Source: Micromonospora peucetia | Lineage (GTDB): Bacteria; Actinomycetota; Actinomycetes; Mycobacteriales; Micromonosporaceae | Length of the DNA stretch: 64,000 nucleotides | Direction: 5' to 3' | NCBI RefSeq assembly: GCF_900091625.1 | Contig: NZ_FMIC01000002.1 | Span: 744,001-808,000, forward strand | Shown: in pieces, positions 50,649 to 58,563 of the stretch | Layout of the letters: every line of letters begins with the position of its first letter | Numbering within the stretch: the first letter of the stretch is position 1 | Translations under genes and position numbers: made by a program | The notes under the pieces: generated by a model | Database searches by the model: none | The model's input: the letters and a program-made list of their open reading frames with translations, nothing else | Told to the model about the DNA's origin: nothing

Positions 50649-50934
50649 TGTCGACCAGCACGTCGGCATGGCACGCATCCTCGACGCGGCACCAGCACGC
50701 CAACTGCTTCCCCGTGAGTTCCCGCCGCGCCCGGTGAACAAGGGCCGGCTGCCCCACAAGCCACTGCCGATAGAGGCGTAGCGCCTCCGCCCGATCGTGC
50801 TTTCGCAGGCTGAACGGATTGGCCCAGGGAGAACGCCGCAACCCGAACCCCTGCCGCCCCACATACACGGCGCCGGGCGGAACCACCGGGTGATAGAGGT
50901 CCCCCTGCACACGAACCCGCGGCTGTCCCCTCAC
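50638..50934 (-). CDS. DUF4326-domain protein
   Basis: This 98-aa protein contains RVRVQGDLYHPVVPPGAVYVGR, SPWANPFSL and KQLACWCRVEDACHADVLVD. This is the usual order of DUF4326: an N-terminal YVGR, the S-x-x-ANPF motif and a Cys-His motif CWC..CHADVL at the end. These small proteins are common on actinobacterial plasmids, phages and mobile islands; their biochemical role is not established. The start is GTG 50934. It fits with the replication-relaxation gene as evidence for an element-derived segment beside tRNA-Lys. Confidence 0.85.
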   Translation of the reverse strand: MRGQPRVRVQGDLYHPVVPPGAVYVGRQGFGLRRSPWANPFSLRKHDRAEALRLYRQWLVGQPALVHRARRELTGKQLACWCRVEDACHADVLVDIIG

Positions 50935-51164
50935 GCCGCCAGCGTAATCGCCAATGATCGGCTGCGCGTGGATGCTCGAAGGAAGCGCGTGGGCGCCCGG
51001 ACGGGCGGATGCGCCAATGCCCCGCAGACCCGATGCGGGCTGGTCACCTCAGAAATGACGATGAGCGCAGGCGTCCACGGAACAACGACATGTCCGAGCA
51101 ATGCCAGCCCGGTCCAACGGCTCCCGAGCACCCACTGAGCGACCACCCACCACCGCCGGACACG

Positions 51165-51207
51165 AAAAAGGCTCCGACCCAGGGTTAAACCCCAGGTCAG
51201 AGCCTTT
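51165..51207 (-). terminator. Rho-independent terminator of the tRNA-Lys gene
   Basis: On the minus strand AAAGGCTCTGACCTGGG-GTTTAAC-CCTGGGTCGGAGCCTTTTT forms a long stem ending in a T-tract, beginning 9 nt beyond the tRNA 3' end. Confidence 0.9.
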
Positions 51208-51215
51208 ATTGCTGG

Positions 51216-51288
51216 TGCGCCGCCAGGGACTCGAACCCCGAACCCGCGGATTAAGAGTCCGCTGCTCTGCCAGTTGAGCTAGCGGCGC
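51216..51288 (-). tRNA. tRNA-Lys (anticodon CTT)
   Basis: A 73-nt cloverleaf has acceptor stem GCGCCGC/GCGGCGC with discriminator A, the D-arm block AGCTCAACTGGCAGAGC, anticodon stem GCGGA/TCCGC with loop CTCTTAA, and T-arm GTTCGAGTC. CCA is not encoded. The island side faces its 3' end, the usual target of tRNA-specific integrases. Confidence 0.95.
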
Positions 51289-51473
51289 TCGTTGGCAACG
51301 GAGAGAACATTAGCACCCCTCCGAGCGGGGCTCCAATCCGATCCCCGCCTCACCCCTTCGGGCGAGCTTAACGGGCATCCGGGGGCAAAACCGCCGATCA
51401 AACGACGATGGGGGGCGGATAAGGGGCGACCATGCGGCACGATGGCGCCAGGTACGCGAGAACAGAGGTGGGG

Positions 51474-52739
51474 ATGGGCATGTTCACGCGGGCCGGGGCG
51501 ATGGTGGGCGCCCTCGGCCTGGTGGCGTCGCTGGCACTGACAGGCTGCGGCACCGAGCAGAAGAAAGAGGCGGAGTTCGTCGGCGGCACCGCGCCGGCCA
51601 CGTCCGCCACTCCGGGTGCGACGGGCGAGCCCGGCACTCCGGCCGCGCCGAGCGGACCGCCGCTGACGGTGAGCCCGGCCGACGGGGGGAAGAACCGGCC
51701 GGTCAGCGCCGAGATCGGCGCCGAACTGCCGGGCGGGAAGGTGGCCAGCGTTACGCTGACCGCCGCCGGCGGCGGCCAGGTCGAGGGGCGCCTGCGGGCC
51801 GACGGCTCGTCCTGGGTGCCGTCGAAGCCGTTGAAGTACGGCACCCGTTACACGGCCACGGTCACCGCGACCGGTGCCGACGGGGCGACCAGTCAGGGCA
51901 CGAGCACCTTCACGACGATGGCGAAGCCCAAGTCGGTGATCAGCTCCGGTCTCTATCTCTTCGACGACAAGACCTACGGCGTGGCGATGCCGGTGGTCAC
52001 CGAGTTCCACCCGGGGATCCCGAAGAAGGATCGGGCCGCGGTGCAGAAGCGCATGTTCGTGCAGACCGATCCGCCGCAGCCGGGCGCCTGGCACTGGGTG
52101 GAGAACGGCACCCAGGCCTACTACCGCGCGCCGGAGTACTGGAAGCCCGGCACCACGCTCACCGTCCGGATCGCGCTGGCAGGCATCCCGTTGAGCAACG
52201 GCCGGTACGGCAACGTCGACCGTGCGGCGACCGCCAAGATCGGCCAGGCCTTCGAGATGAAGGTGGACAACGCCACCAAGCAGATGACGGTGTACGAGGA
52301 CGGCCAGGTGGTCCGCACCCTGCCGGTGAGCCTGGGCAAGAAGAAGACCCCCTCGTCCAGCGGCACGATGGTGGTGATGGAGAAGAAGGAGTCCACGGTC
52401 TTCGACACCCGCGACGATCCGGACCCGGCGAACCGCTACGTGACGGACATCGACTTCGCCCAGCGGATCACCTGGGGCGGCGAGTACATCCACGCAGCCC
52501 CCTGGTCGGTGGCGCAGCAGGGCCGGGTGAACGTCTCGCACGGCTGCGTCAACGTCTCCATGGCGAACGCGAAGTGGTTGTTCGGGAAGACCAAGGTGGG
52601 TGACCCGATCACCGTCAAGGGCACCGAGCGCAAACTGGCGCCGGGCAACGGCTGGACGGCGTGGAGCCTGAGCTGGTCCGAGTTCGTCAAGGGCAGCGCC
52701 GTGCCGGTCCCCGAGGCCGGCGAGGGGTCGGCCTTCTGA
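51474..52739 (+). CDS. L,D-transpeptidase lipoprotein (first of a tandem pair)
   Basis: The protein is about 421 aa from ATG 51474 (GGTGGGG upstream); ATG 51432 is also in frame. The signal sequence ends in the lipobox LALTGCG, so the protein is membrane-anchored outside the cell. Two immunoglobulin-like domains follow (about 60-280, with the WHWVENGTQAYYRAPEYWKPG block), then the YkuD catalytic domain with HAAPWSV and SHGCVNVS carrying the catalytic His and Cys. This is the Mycobacterium Ldt arrangement, which makes 3-3 cross-links in peptidoglycan and resists most beta-lactams other than carbapenems. It is clearly paralogous to the next gene. Confidence 0.95.
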   Translation: MGMFTRAGAMVGALGLVASLALTGCGTEQKKEAEFVGGTAPATSATPGATGEPGTPAAPSGPPLTVSPADGGKNRPVSAEIGAELPGGKVASVTLTAAGGGQVEGRLRADGSSWVPSKPLKYGTRYTATVTATGADGATSQGTSTFTTMAKPKSVISSGLYLFDDKTYGVAMPVVTEFHPGIPKKDRAAVQKRMFVQTDPPQPGAWHWVENGTQAYYRAPEYWKPGTTLTVRIALAGIPLSNGRYGNVDRAATAKIGQAFEMKVDNATKQMTVYEDGQVVRTLPVSLGKKKTPSSSGTMVVMEKKESTVFDTRDDPDPANRYVTDIDFAQRITWGGEYIHAAPWSVAQQGRVNVSHGCVNVSMANAKWLFGKTKVGDPITVKGTERKLAPGNGWTAWSLSWSEFVKGSAVPVPEAGEGSAF

Positions 52740-52947
52740 GGCGCGCCCACCGAGGATCCGGCGACCGGCCCGCGCCTGCGGGCCGGTCGCCGCCTTCGTG
52801 GGTGGGTGAGCCCTGGAAAACCCCGGATTTTATCAGCATCCGGACATCTCTCCTGGCGTGTTTCGGTTCACCTTGCGGAACGGGTACCTGCCCCCGTGCG
52901 TCAGTGAGGGACGATGGGCAACCGGGGACCACGACTGTGAGGGAATC

Positions 52948-54243
52948 ATGCGAGCTGTCCAGGACCAGCTGATCCGGCCCGGAGGCGACCGGCGGGGTGG
53001 GCGACGCCGCGGGTTCGCGGCGGCGGTGCTCGCCGTGACGCTCGTGCTGGCCTCCGCCTGCACCGACGGCGGCGGGGGCAAGCCCTCGGGCTGGCAGAAG
53101 GGCGGTGACCAGCCTCCCGCGCCGAAGGCGGCGGCCACCATCGTCGAGCCCAGGGCCGACGCGAAGGACGTGCCCGCGTCGACCGGCATCACCTTCACCG
53201 CCACTGAGGCCAGGCAGACCGCCGTCGAGCTGAAGGACTCCGCCGGCGCGCCCGTCGAGGGCGAGTTGGCCGCCGACGGGAAGAGCTGGCTGCCCACCGG
53301 CGCGCTGAAGTACGCCGAGACGTACACCGCGACGGTGACCGCGACCGGCGACGACGACCGGCCGGCCACGGCGACCAGCACGTTCACCACCATGGCGAAG
53401 CCCGGCAAGCAGGTCCGGGTCAGCAGCTTCCTGGGCGACGACCAGGTCGTCGGCGTCGGCATGCCGCTGATCGTCAAGTTCAGCCGGGCCATCCCGGAGG
53501 ACCACCGCGACGACGTGCAGAGCCGGATGACGGTCACCTCCTCACCGGCGCAGGAGGGCATCTGGCACTGGGTCAGCCCGACCGAGATCCGCTACCGCCC
53601 GAAGCAGTTCTGGCAGGCGAACAGCACGGTCTCCTACCGGATCCAGGCCGGCGGCCTGCCGCTGGGCGACGGCTGGTACGGCCGGGCGGACCTCAACGTC
53701 GGCATCAAGGTCGGCCCGGCGGTGGTCATGACGGTGGACAACAAGACCAAGCGGATGACCGTCACGAAGGACGGCTCTGTGATCAAGACCATTCCGGTCA
53801 GCCTCGGCAAGAAGAGCACCCCGTCCTCCAGCGGCACCATGGTGGTCATCGAGAAGCTGCGCAAGACGGTCTTCGACACGTTCGAGGAACTGGGCCCGGA
53901 GGAGGGCTACCGCACGAAGATCGACTATGCCCAGCGGCTGACCTGGGGCGGCGAGTTCATCCACGCCGCGCCCTGGTCGGAGGGACAGCAGGGCCGGGTG
54001 AACGTCTCGCACGGCTGCGTGAACGTCTCGATGGCCAACGGCGCCTGGCTGTTCACCAACACCCGCGTCGGCGACCCGATCACCGTCAAGGGCACCGAAC
54101 GGAAGCTCCAGAACGGCAACGGCTGGACCGACTGGAACATGAGCTGGGAGCAGTACGTGAAGGGCAGCGCCCTGCCGTACGAGCCGCCGGCCGAGACCGC
54201 CCCGGAGGGGACCGCCGAGCCCACGGTCACCCCGACCAACTGA
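52948..54243 (+). CDS. L,D-transpeptidase lipoprotein (second of a tandem pair)
   Basis: The protein is 431 aa from ATG 52948 (GTGAGGGAATC upstream); an extension to 52858 is in frame but would displace the signal sequence. Lipobox LASACT, Ig-like domains (STGITFTATEARQTAVELKD, then WHWVSPTEIRYRPKQFW) and a YkuD domain with HAAPWSEG and SHGCVNVSMANGAWLF are all present. The catalytic domain is nearly identical to that of the upstream paralogue, while the N-terminal third has diverged. Together they look like a gene duplication supplying two 3-3 cross-linking enzymes. The 200-nt spacer suggests separate promoters. A Pro/Glu-rich tail ends the protein. Confidence 0.95.
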   Translation: MRAVQDQLIRPGGDRRGGRRRGFAAAVLAVTLVLASACTDGGGGKPSGWQKGGDQPPAPKAAATIVEPRADAKDVPASTGITFTATEARQTAVELKDSAGAPVEGELAADGKSWLPTGALKYAETYTATVTATGDDDRPATATSTFTTMAKPGKQVRVSSFLGDDQVVGVGMPLIVKFSRAIPEDHRDDVQSRMTVTSSPAQEGIWHWVSPTEIRYRPKQFWQANSTVSYRIQAGGLPLGDGWYGRADLNVGIKVGPAVVMTVDNKTKRMTVTKDGSVIKTIPVSLGKKSTPSSSGTMVVIEKLRKTVFDTFEELGPEEGYRTKIDYAQRLTWGGEFIHAAPWSEGQQGRVNVSHGCVNVSMANGAWLFTNTRVGDPITVKGTERKLQNGNGWTDWNMSWEQYVKGSALPYEPPAETAPEGTAEPTVTPTN

Positions 54244-54254
54244 GCCCGGAACGT

Positions 54255-54286
54255 CGAAGGCCCCCTCCGCGAGGAGGGGGCCTTCG
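54255..54286. terminator. Terminator between the L,D-transpeptidase and tRNA-His genes
   Basis: CGAAGGCCCCCTCC pairs with GGAGGGGGCCTTCG around a short GCGA loop, 12 nt after the transpeptidase stop and just beyond the 3' end of the convergent tRNA. Confidence 0.85.
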
Positions 54287-54293
54287 GTCAACG

Positions 54294-54367
54294 GGTGACT
54301 GATGGGAATTGAACCCACGACAACCGGGACCACAACCCGGTGCTCTGCCAACTGAGCTACAGCCACC
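54294..54367 (-). tRNA. tRNA-His (anticodon GTG)
   Basis: A 74-nt tRNA has the extra 5' G (G-1) opposite C73 that is diagnostic for tRNA-His. It has D-arm AGCTCAGTTGGCAGAGC, anticodon arm CCGGG-TTGTGGT-CCCGG and T-arm with GTTCAATTC. CCA is not encoded. Confidence 0.95.
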
Positions 54368-54462
54368 ATGCCTTCCGCGCCCGGTCAATCGCCCCGGGCC
54401 GGGTGCGGATCAATAATAGCCCCATCCCCGCCCGCCGCGTCCAGCGGGTTCCGCCGGCGGCT

Positions 54463-55053
54463 CTACAGCTCGGCGGCGATCGCCTTGGCGGTTTCGACGT
54501 CCGGCCCGGGCAGGGGCACGAAGAGGGTCCGCCGGTAGTACTCCAGCTCCCGGATGCTCTCCCGGATGTCGGCGAGGGCCCGGTGGGCCAGCCCCTTCTG
54601 GGGCTGGCCGAAGTACACCCGCGGATACCAGCGGCGGCACAGCTCCTTGATCGACGAGACGTCGATCATCCGGTAGTGCAGGTGCGCGTCGAGGCGGGGC
54701 ATGTCCCGGGTGATGAAGCCCCGGTCGGTGGCGATCGAGTTGCCGCACAGCGGGGCCGTGCGCGGGTCCTTCACGTGGCTGGCCACGTAGTCCAGGACCA
54801 TCGCCTCGGCCTCGGCGAGGGTCACCGTCGAGCGCCGGACCTCCTCGGTCAGCCCCGACTTGGCGTGCATCGTCGCCACGATCTCCGGCATCGCCCCCAG
54901 CGCCGCCTCGTCGGCGTGGATCACCACGTCGACGCCGTTCCCGAGCACGTTTAGGTCTGGATCGGTGACGAGCGCGGCAACCTCGATCAGCTTGTCCCTG
55001 CCGAGGTCCAACCCGGTCATCTCACAGTCGATCCAGACGAGAAGATCAGCCAC
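54463..55053 (-). CDS. orn: Oligoribonuclease (DEDDh 3'-5' exonuclease)
   Basis: This 196-aa protein matches Orn along its length. It has the ExoI motif [13 protein letters not shown] (the DEDD Asp and Glu), the ExoII motif around [14 protein letters not shown], and the ExoIII motif [11 protein letters not shown] with the catalytic His and Asp. Orn degrades 2-5-nt RNAs and pGpG, finishing mRNA decay and c-di-GMP turnover, and is often essential in actinomycetes. Its position next to tRNA-His is common in related genomes and marks this part of the window as core chromosome. Confidence 0.97.
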   Translation of the reverse strand: MADLLVWIDCEMTGLDLGRDKLIEVAALVTDPDLNVLGNGVDVVIHADEAALGAMPEIVATMHAKSGLTEEVRRSTVTLAEAEAMVLDYVASHVKDPRTAPLCGNSIATDRGFITRDMPRLDAHLHYRMIDVSSIKELCRRWYPRVYFGQPQKGLAHRALADIRESIRELEYYRRTLFVPLPGPDVETAKAIAAEL

Positions 55054-55129
55054 CGGGACAGCCTACGCGCAGCACATCCGGCCGCGCGCCCGCGCACTGA
55101 GGCGCGAGGTGACCGCTAGGGTTTCCCCC

Positions 55130-56413
55130 GTGCCAGCCGAACCCGCCGCGCCGCCTGCCGTCACCGACGACGACTCCGGCGGCCGTACGGTCCGTCGGCT
55201 CGTCGCCGTGCTGGCGCTGACCGCAATGCTGCCGGCTCTCTACCTGCCCGGCCTGGTGCACGACTTCTTCGACCTGAAGATCTACATGCGGGCGATGGAC
55301 TGGTGGGCGGCCGGCAACCCGCTCTACGACTACGTGCAGCCCGACCGGGTGCAGGGCGAGCTCTACTTCACCTACCCGCCGTTCAGCGCGCTGCTGCTGC
55401 GCCCGTTCGCGCTGCTGCCGCTGGGTGCCACGGTGACGATCTTCACAGTCCTGACGGGACTGGCGGTGGTGGTGACCACCCGCTGGCTGCTCGCGCCCGT
55501 GATCGCCCGGCACGGCCTGCCCCGGGTGTTCACCATCGCCGTGGCGGTCCTGCTGGTGCTCGCAGTCGAGAGCACCCGCGAGACGATCACCTTCGGCCAG
55601 ATCAACATGCTGCTGGTCGTGCTGATCCTGGCGGACCTGCTCTTCGCCGTACCCCGGGGAAGCCGGTGGGCCGGCGTGGGCGTCGGGCTGGCGACGGCGC
55701 TCAAGCTCTTCCCGGGCATCTTCATCGTCTACCTGCTGGTCACCCGCCGATGGCGGGCGGCGGTGGCGGCGAGTGTGACGGCCGCCGTCGCGACCCTGCT
55801 CGCCGCGGCGGTCGCGCCGCGCGACTCGTGGCGGTTCTGGACCCATGAGCTGTGGGCGACCGACCGGGTCGGCCGCACCGACTACACCGGCAACCAGTCG
55901 CTGTTCGGCCTGCTCAGCCGCATCACCGCGCCGGAGAAGCCGAACCAACTGGGCTGGCTGCTGCTGGTCGCTGTCGTCGCCGGGTACGGGCTGTGGCGTG
56001 CCGCGCGGGCCGCCCGCGCGGGGGACGTGCTCACCGGCCTCACCCTCACCGGGCTGGTTGGCGCGCTGGTCAGCCCCATCACCTGGACCCACCACATCTA
56101 CTGGTTCATCCCGGCGGTGGTGGTGCTGGCGGACGCGGCGCTGAGCACCGACGCCACGACCGGCGCGGGCGCCCGTCGGCAGCGTCGGCTGGCAGCGTTC
56201 GCCGTCGGCACGTCCGCCCTGATCGTGTACGGGGTGGTGACCTTCCACGACTGGGGGATCGCCCCGGTGCGGACGGACTCGCCGGCCGAGTTCCTGATCC
56301 GCAACACGTACGTGCTGCTGAGCCTGTTGTTGCTGGTGACCCTGCCGATCCGGCCGGCCGGTAGCAAGTCGCGCCAAAAGGACACTCTTCCCGATAGCCC
56401 CCTTCACCGCTAA
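55130..56413 (+). CDS. GT87-like (DUF2029) polyprenol-dependent membrane mannosyltransferase
   Basis: This 427-aa multi-spanning protein starts at GTG 55130; the frame is open further upstream but the sequence there is antisense to orn and has no homology. About ten hydrophobic helices are seen. The first extracytoplasmic loop has FFDLKIYMRAMDWWAAGNPLYDYV, with the acidic residues typical of GT-C enzymes. YFTYPPFSALLLRP and LKLFPGIFIVYLL are hallmark DUF2029/GT87 motifs. Mycobacterial relatives add mannose or arabinose to lipomannan using polyprenyl-phosphate sugars at the outer membrane face. It stands as a single gene, with a terminator about 55 bp downstream. Confidence 0.88.
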   Translation: MPAEPAAPPAVTDDDSGGRTVRRLVAVLALTAMLPALYLPGLVHDFFDLKIYMRAMDWWAAGNPLYDYVQPDRVQGELYFTYPPFSALLLRPFALLPLGATVTIFTVLTGLAVVVTTRWLLAPVIARHGLPRVFTIAVAVLLVLAVESTRETITFGQINMLLVVLILADLLFAVPRGSRWAGVGVGLATALKLFPGIFIVYLLVTRRWRAAVAASVTAAVATLLAAAVAPRDSWRFWTHELWATDRVGRTDYTGNQSLFGLLSRITAPEKPNQLGWLLLVAVVAGYGLWRAARAARAGDVLTGLTLTGLVGALVSPITWTHHIYWFIPAVVVLADAALSTDATTGAGARRQRRLAAFAVGTSALIVYGVVTFHDWGIAPVRTDSPAEFLIRNTYVLLSLLLLVTLPIRPAGSKSRQKDTLPDSPLHR

Positions 56414-56467
56414 TCTGGTCGTAACTACCTCAGACGTCTCAGGTAGCACCGATCCCCCGGTGAGGGC

Positions 56468-56496
56468 GGCCCTCCGCGTCGGCAGCGCGGAGGGCC
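56468..56496. terminator. Stem-loop downstream of the GT87-like gene
   Basis: GGCCCTCCGCG and CGCGGAGGGCC pair perfectly over 11 bp around a 7-nt loop in the gap between convergent genes ending at 56413 and 56626. No T-tract. Confidence 0.75.
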
Positions 56497-56625
56497 GTTC
56501 GCCGTCCAGGCCCCCACCTCAGGGCTCCGGGCTCCCTTCCCTCGGGCTCCGGTCGCCGTTTCCGTGACCCGGACGGCGCCCTACCTCTTTGGCGCCGGGC
56601 TGGTGGGAACCCGCAGGCGGGCGGT

Positions 56626-57678
56626 TCAGCGCGAGTCGTCGGTCGACGGCTCACCTGCGTCGGGCGTGGCGGGGCGGAGGCGACCCCGCGTGGCGACCGG
56701 GTCGGCAGTCTCCTCGGAAACGACGGGCGGCCAGGCCAGGGTGAGGTTCACGTCGGGTGGCCGCAGCGCCGGGTCGCTTCCGGCGAGGTCGGCGAGCGTC
56801 GCGGGGCGGCGGGCGGGCACCGGCCCGATCGCCGGCCGGGATCCCGTGGCGGCGGCGCCGACCGAGGCGAGCTGCCGCCCGGCGACGCGGGACCGGTCAC
56901 TGTCCCGGGTCGGCTGCGCGCCGAGGCCACTGAGCGAGGTCACCCCGAGGCGGCCGGCGAGCACCGGAACCTGGTCCGGCTCGACCACGAAGACCACCTC
57001 GCGGGGGCGCACCGGGCGCAGCAGGAGCAGGGCCAACGCCACCGTCAGCACCCCGCCGGCCAGCAGCCCGGCGGTTGCCGGGGCGGTCCAGCCGGCACGC
57101 AGCCCCGCCCGCAGCTCCAGGCTCAGGTCGGCCCGCCCGTCGGGGCGCAGCACCACCAGGCTCAGCCGCCGGTCGGCCAGCTCCGCCGGGGACCACTCCA
57201 GGGCGCCGATCCCCTCGCGTACCCAGAAGGGCTGGCCGATCGGCGCGGCGGGCGGCGCGAGGCCGGCGGACGGCCCGGCACCGGCGGGCGGCGCGAGACC
57301 GGCGGGCTCCAGCCGGACCGGCAGCGGACCCCGGGCCAGCGCCACCCGGCGCACCTCGGCGTACGGGACCGGGTCGAGCCAGCGCCGCACCTCGTCGGCG
57401 GGGGCCAGCCCGACGAAGGCCGGGCCGTCGGGCGTGCGGGCCTCCAGCCGGAGCCGGGCCTGCCCGGAGCGGGCGAACGGCGCCTCGGCCCGCAGCAGCT
57501 CGTCGACGTCCCGGACGACCACCGCGTGACCCGAGGTCCGCACGGTCTCGAACCGGGCGCTGAAGGCGCCACCCGGGTCGGCCTGCCGGGCGAGCAGCGC
57601 GAGCCCTCCGCCGGCGAGCAGCGCCGTGATCCCGACCGTCAGCAGCAGCATTGCGGCGAGCATCCGCACGAACCGCAT
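56626..57678 (-). CDS. Membrane protein of unknown function with two transmembrane helices
   Basis: This 350-aa protein has an N-terminal membrane helix (MLAAMLLLTVGITALLAGGGLALLA). An extracellular part of about 190 residues follows, including a Pro/Ala-rich stretch. A second helix (AGLLAGGVLTVALALLLL, near 215) leads to a cytoplasmic tail with a Pro/Ala/Arg-rich end. The architecture resembles actinobacterial envelope or signalling proteins, but no catalytic or binding motif was recognised. The gene stands alone on the minus strand before the copper-related pair. It is clearly coding (start near MRFVRM with no competing frame), yet no function can be assigned. Confidence 0.75.
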   Translation of the reverse strand: MRFVRMLAAMLLLTVGITALLAGGGLALLARQADPGGAFSARFETVRTSGHAVVVRDVDELLRAEAPFARSGQARLRLEARTPDGPAFVGLAPADEVRRWLDPVPYAEVRRVALARGPLPVRLEPAGLAPPAGAGPSAGLAPPAAPIGQPFWVREGIGALEWSPAELADRRLSLVVLRPDGRADLSLELRAGLRAGWTAPATAGLLAGGVLTVALALLLLRPVRPREVVFVVEPDQVPVLAGRLGVTSLSGLGAQPTRDSDRSRVAGRQLASVGAAATGSRPAIGPVPARRPATLADLAGSDPALRPPDVNLTLAWPPVVSEETADPVATRGRLRPATPDAGEPSTDDSR

Positions 57679-57815
57679 TCGCCTCGTCCCCCTCCGTAGC
57701 CAGATACCCGGCAGACCTTACCGACGTGGGACGACTGATCAGCGGATATCCACGGTACGGGCCCGGAATGCAGCCGGCCCGTCGGATCGTCCGACGGGCC
57801 GGCGAGCGGTACGGG

Positions 57816-58547
57816 TCACGCCTGCGACGTCGGCGCCCGCCGCGTACGCGCGAACGCGAGCCCGCCGAGCAGCAGGCCGCCCACGCCGGCTACCAGGCCG
57901 GCCACCGCGAGCCCGGTTGCCACGCCATCGCTGTCGGCGTCGTCATCGTCGGCGGCGGCCGGCGGCGCGGCGGAGCCGGTGGGTGCGGCCGACGGCGCGG
58001 CCGCCGTGAGGGTGAGCACCGGGGCGGGGTTCTCCGGCTCCTCGCCGCCCGGGGTCGGCGCCTCGATCCACCGCTGCACGTTGCCGTCGGAGTAGGTCTG
58101 CAACGTCTTGAAGACCATCGTCTCCACCTGCGGCAGCGGTCCCATCGAGACCGGGAACTCCTGGAACTGGCCGGGCTTGACCGCCGCGTCCCCGGCGGCC
58201 GTCCAGGTGATCTTGGAAACGGCCTCGCTGATCTGGCTGCCGTGCACCTCGACCGGCGGGTCCACCTTGCGCTTCTCCACCGCCACCGTCCAGCCGGGCA
58301 CCGGCATGGTCGACACGGAGCCGACGGGCGCGTTCTCCGGCAGCACCACCTCCAGCTTCGTGGTGGAGGCCGCGTCGCTCTCGTTCGGCACCCGGAACGC
58401 GAACCGGCCGTAGCCGCCCTGGGTCGCTTCCTGCGGGTTGACCGTGACGTGGGCCGAGGCGGGCGCCGCGAAGCCGAGGACGGCAGTGGCGACGGCGCCG
58501 AGCGCCAGGGCGGCGGCGACGCCTGCGGTACGCCGGTGACGGATCAT
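57816..58547 (-). CDS. YcnI-family (DUF1775) copper-associated secreted protein
   Basis: This 243-aa protein has a signal peptide ending ASA, after which the mature N-terminus is HVTVNPQEA. The exposed first His is the copper ligand known for YcnI-type proteins. The cupredoxin-like domain includes FAFRVPNESDAASTTKLEVVLPE and WTVAVEKRKVDPPV. A low-complexity Ala/Pro/Asp linker and a C-terminal membrane helix (GLAVAGLVAGVGGLLLGGLAF) anchor it at the cell surface. It lies 16 nt downstream of the CopC-CopD fusion gene in the same direction, as in many copper-uptake operons. Confidence 0.93.
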   Translation of the reverse strand: MIRHRRTAGVAAALALGAVATAVLGFAAPASAHVTVNPQEATQGGYGRFAFRVPNESDAASTTKLEVVLPENAPVGSVSTMPVPGWTVAVEKRKVDPPVEVHGSQISEAVSKITWTAAGDAAVKPGQFQEFPVSMGPLPQVETMVFKTLQTYSDGNVQRWIEAPTPGGEEPENPAPVLTLTAAAPSAAPTGSAAPPAAADDDDADSDGVATGLAVAGLVAGVGGLLLGGLAFARTRRAPTSQA

Positions 58548-58563
58548 GGTCCGAGCCTTCCTG

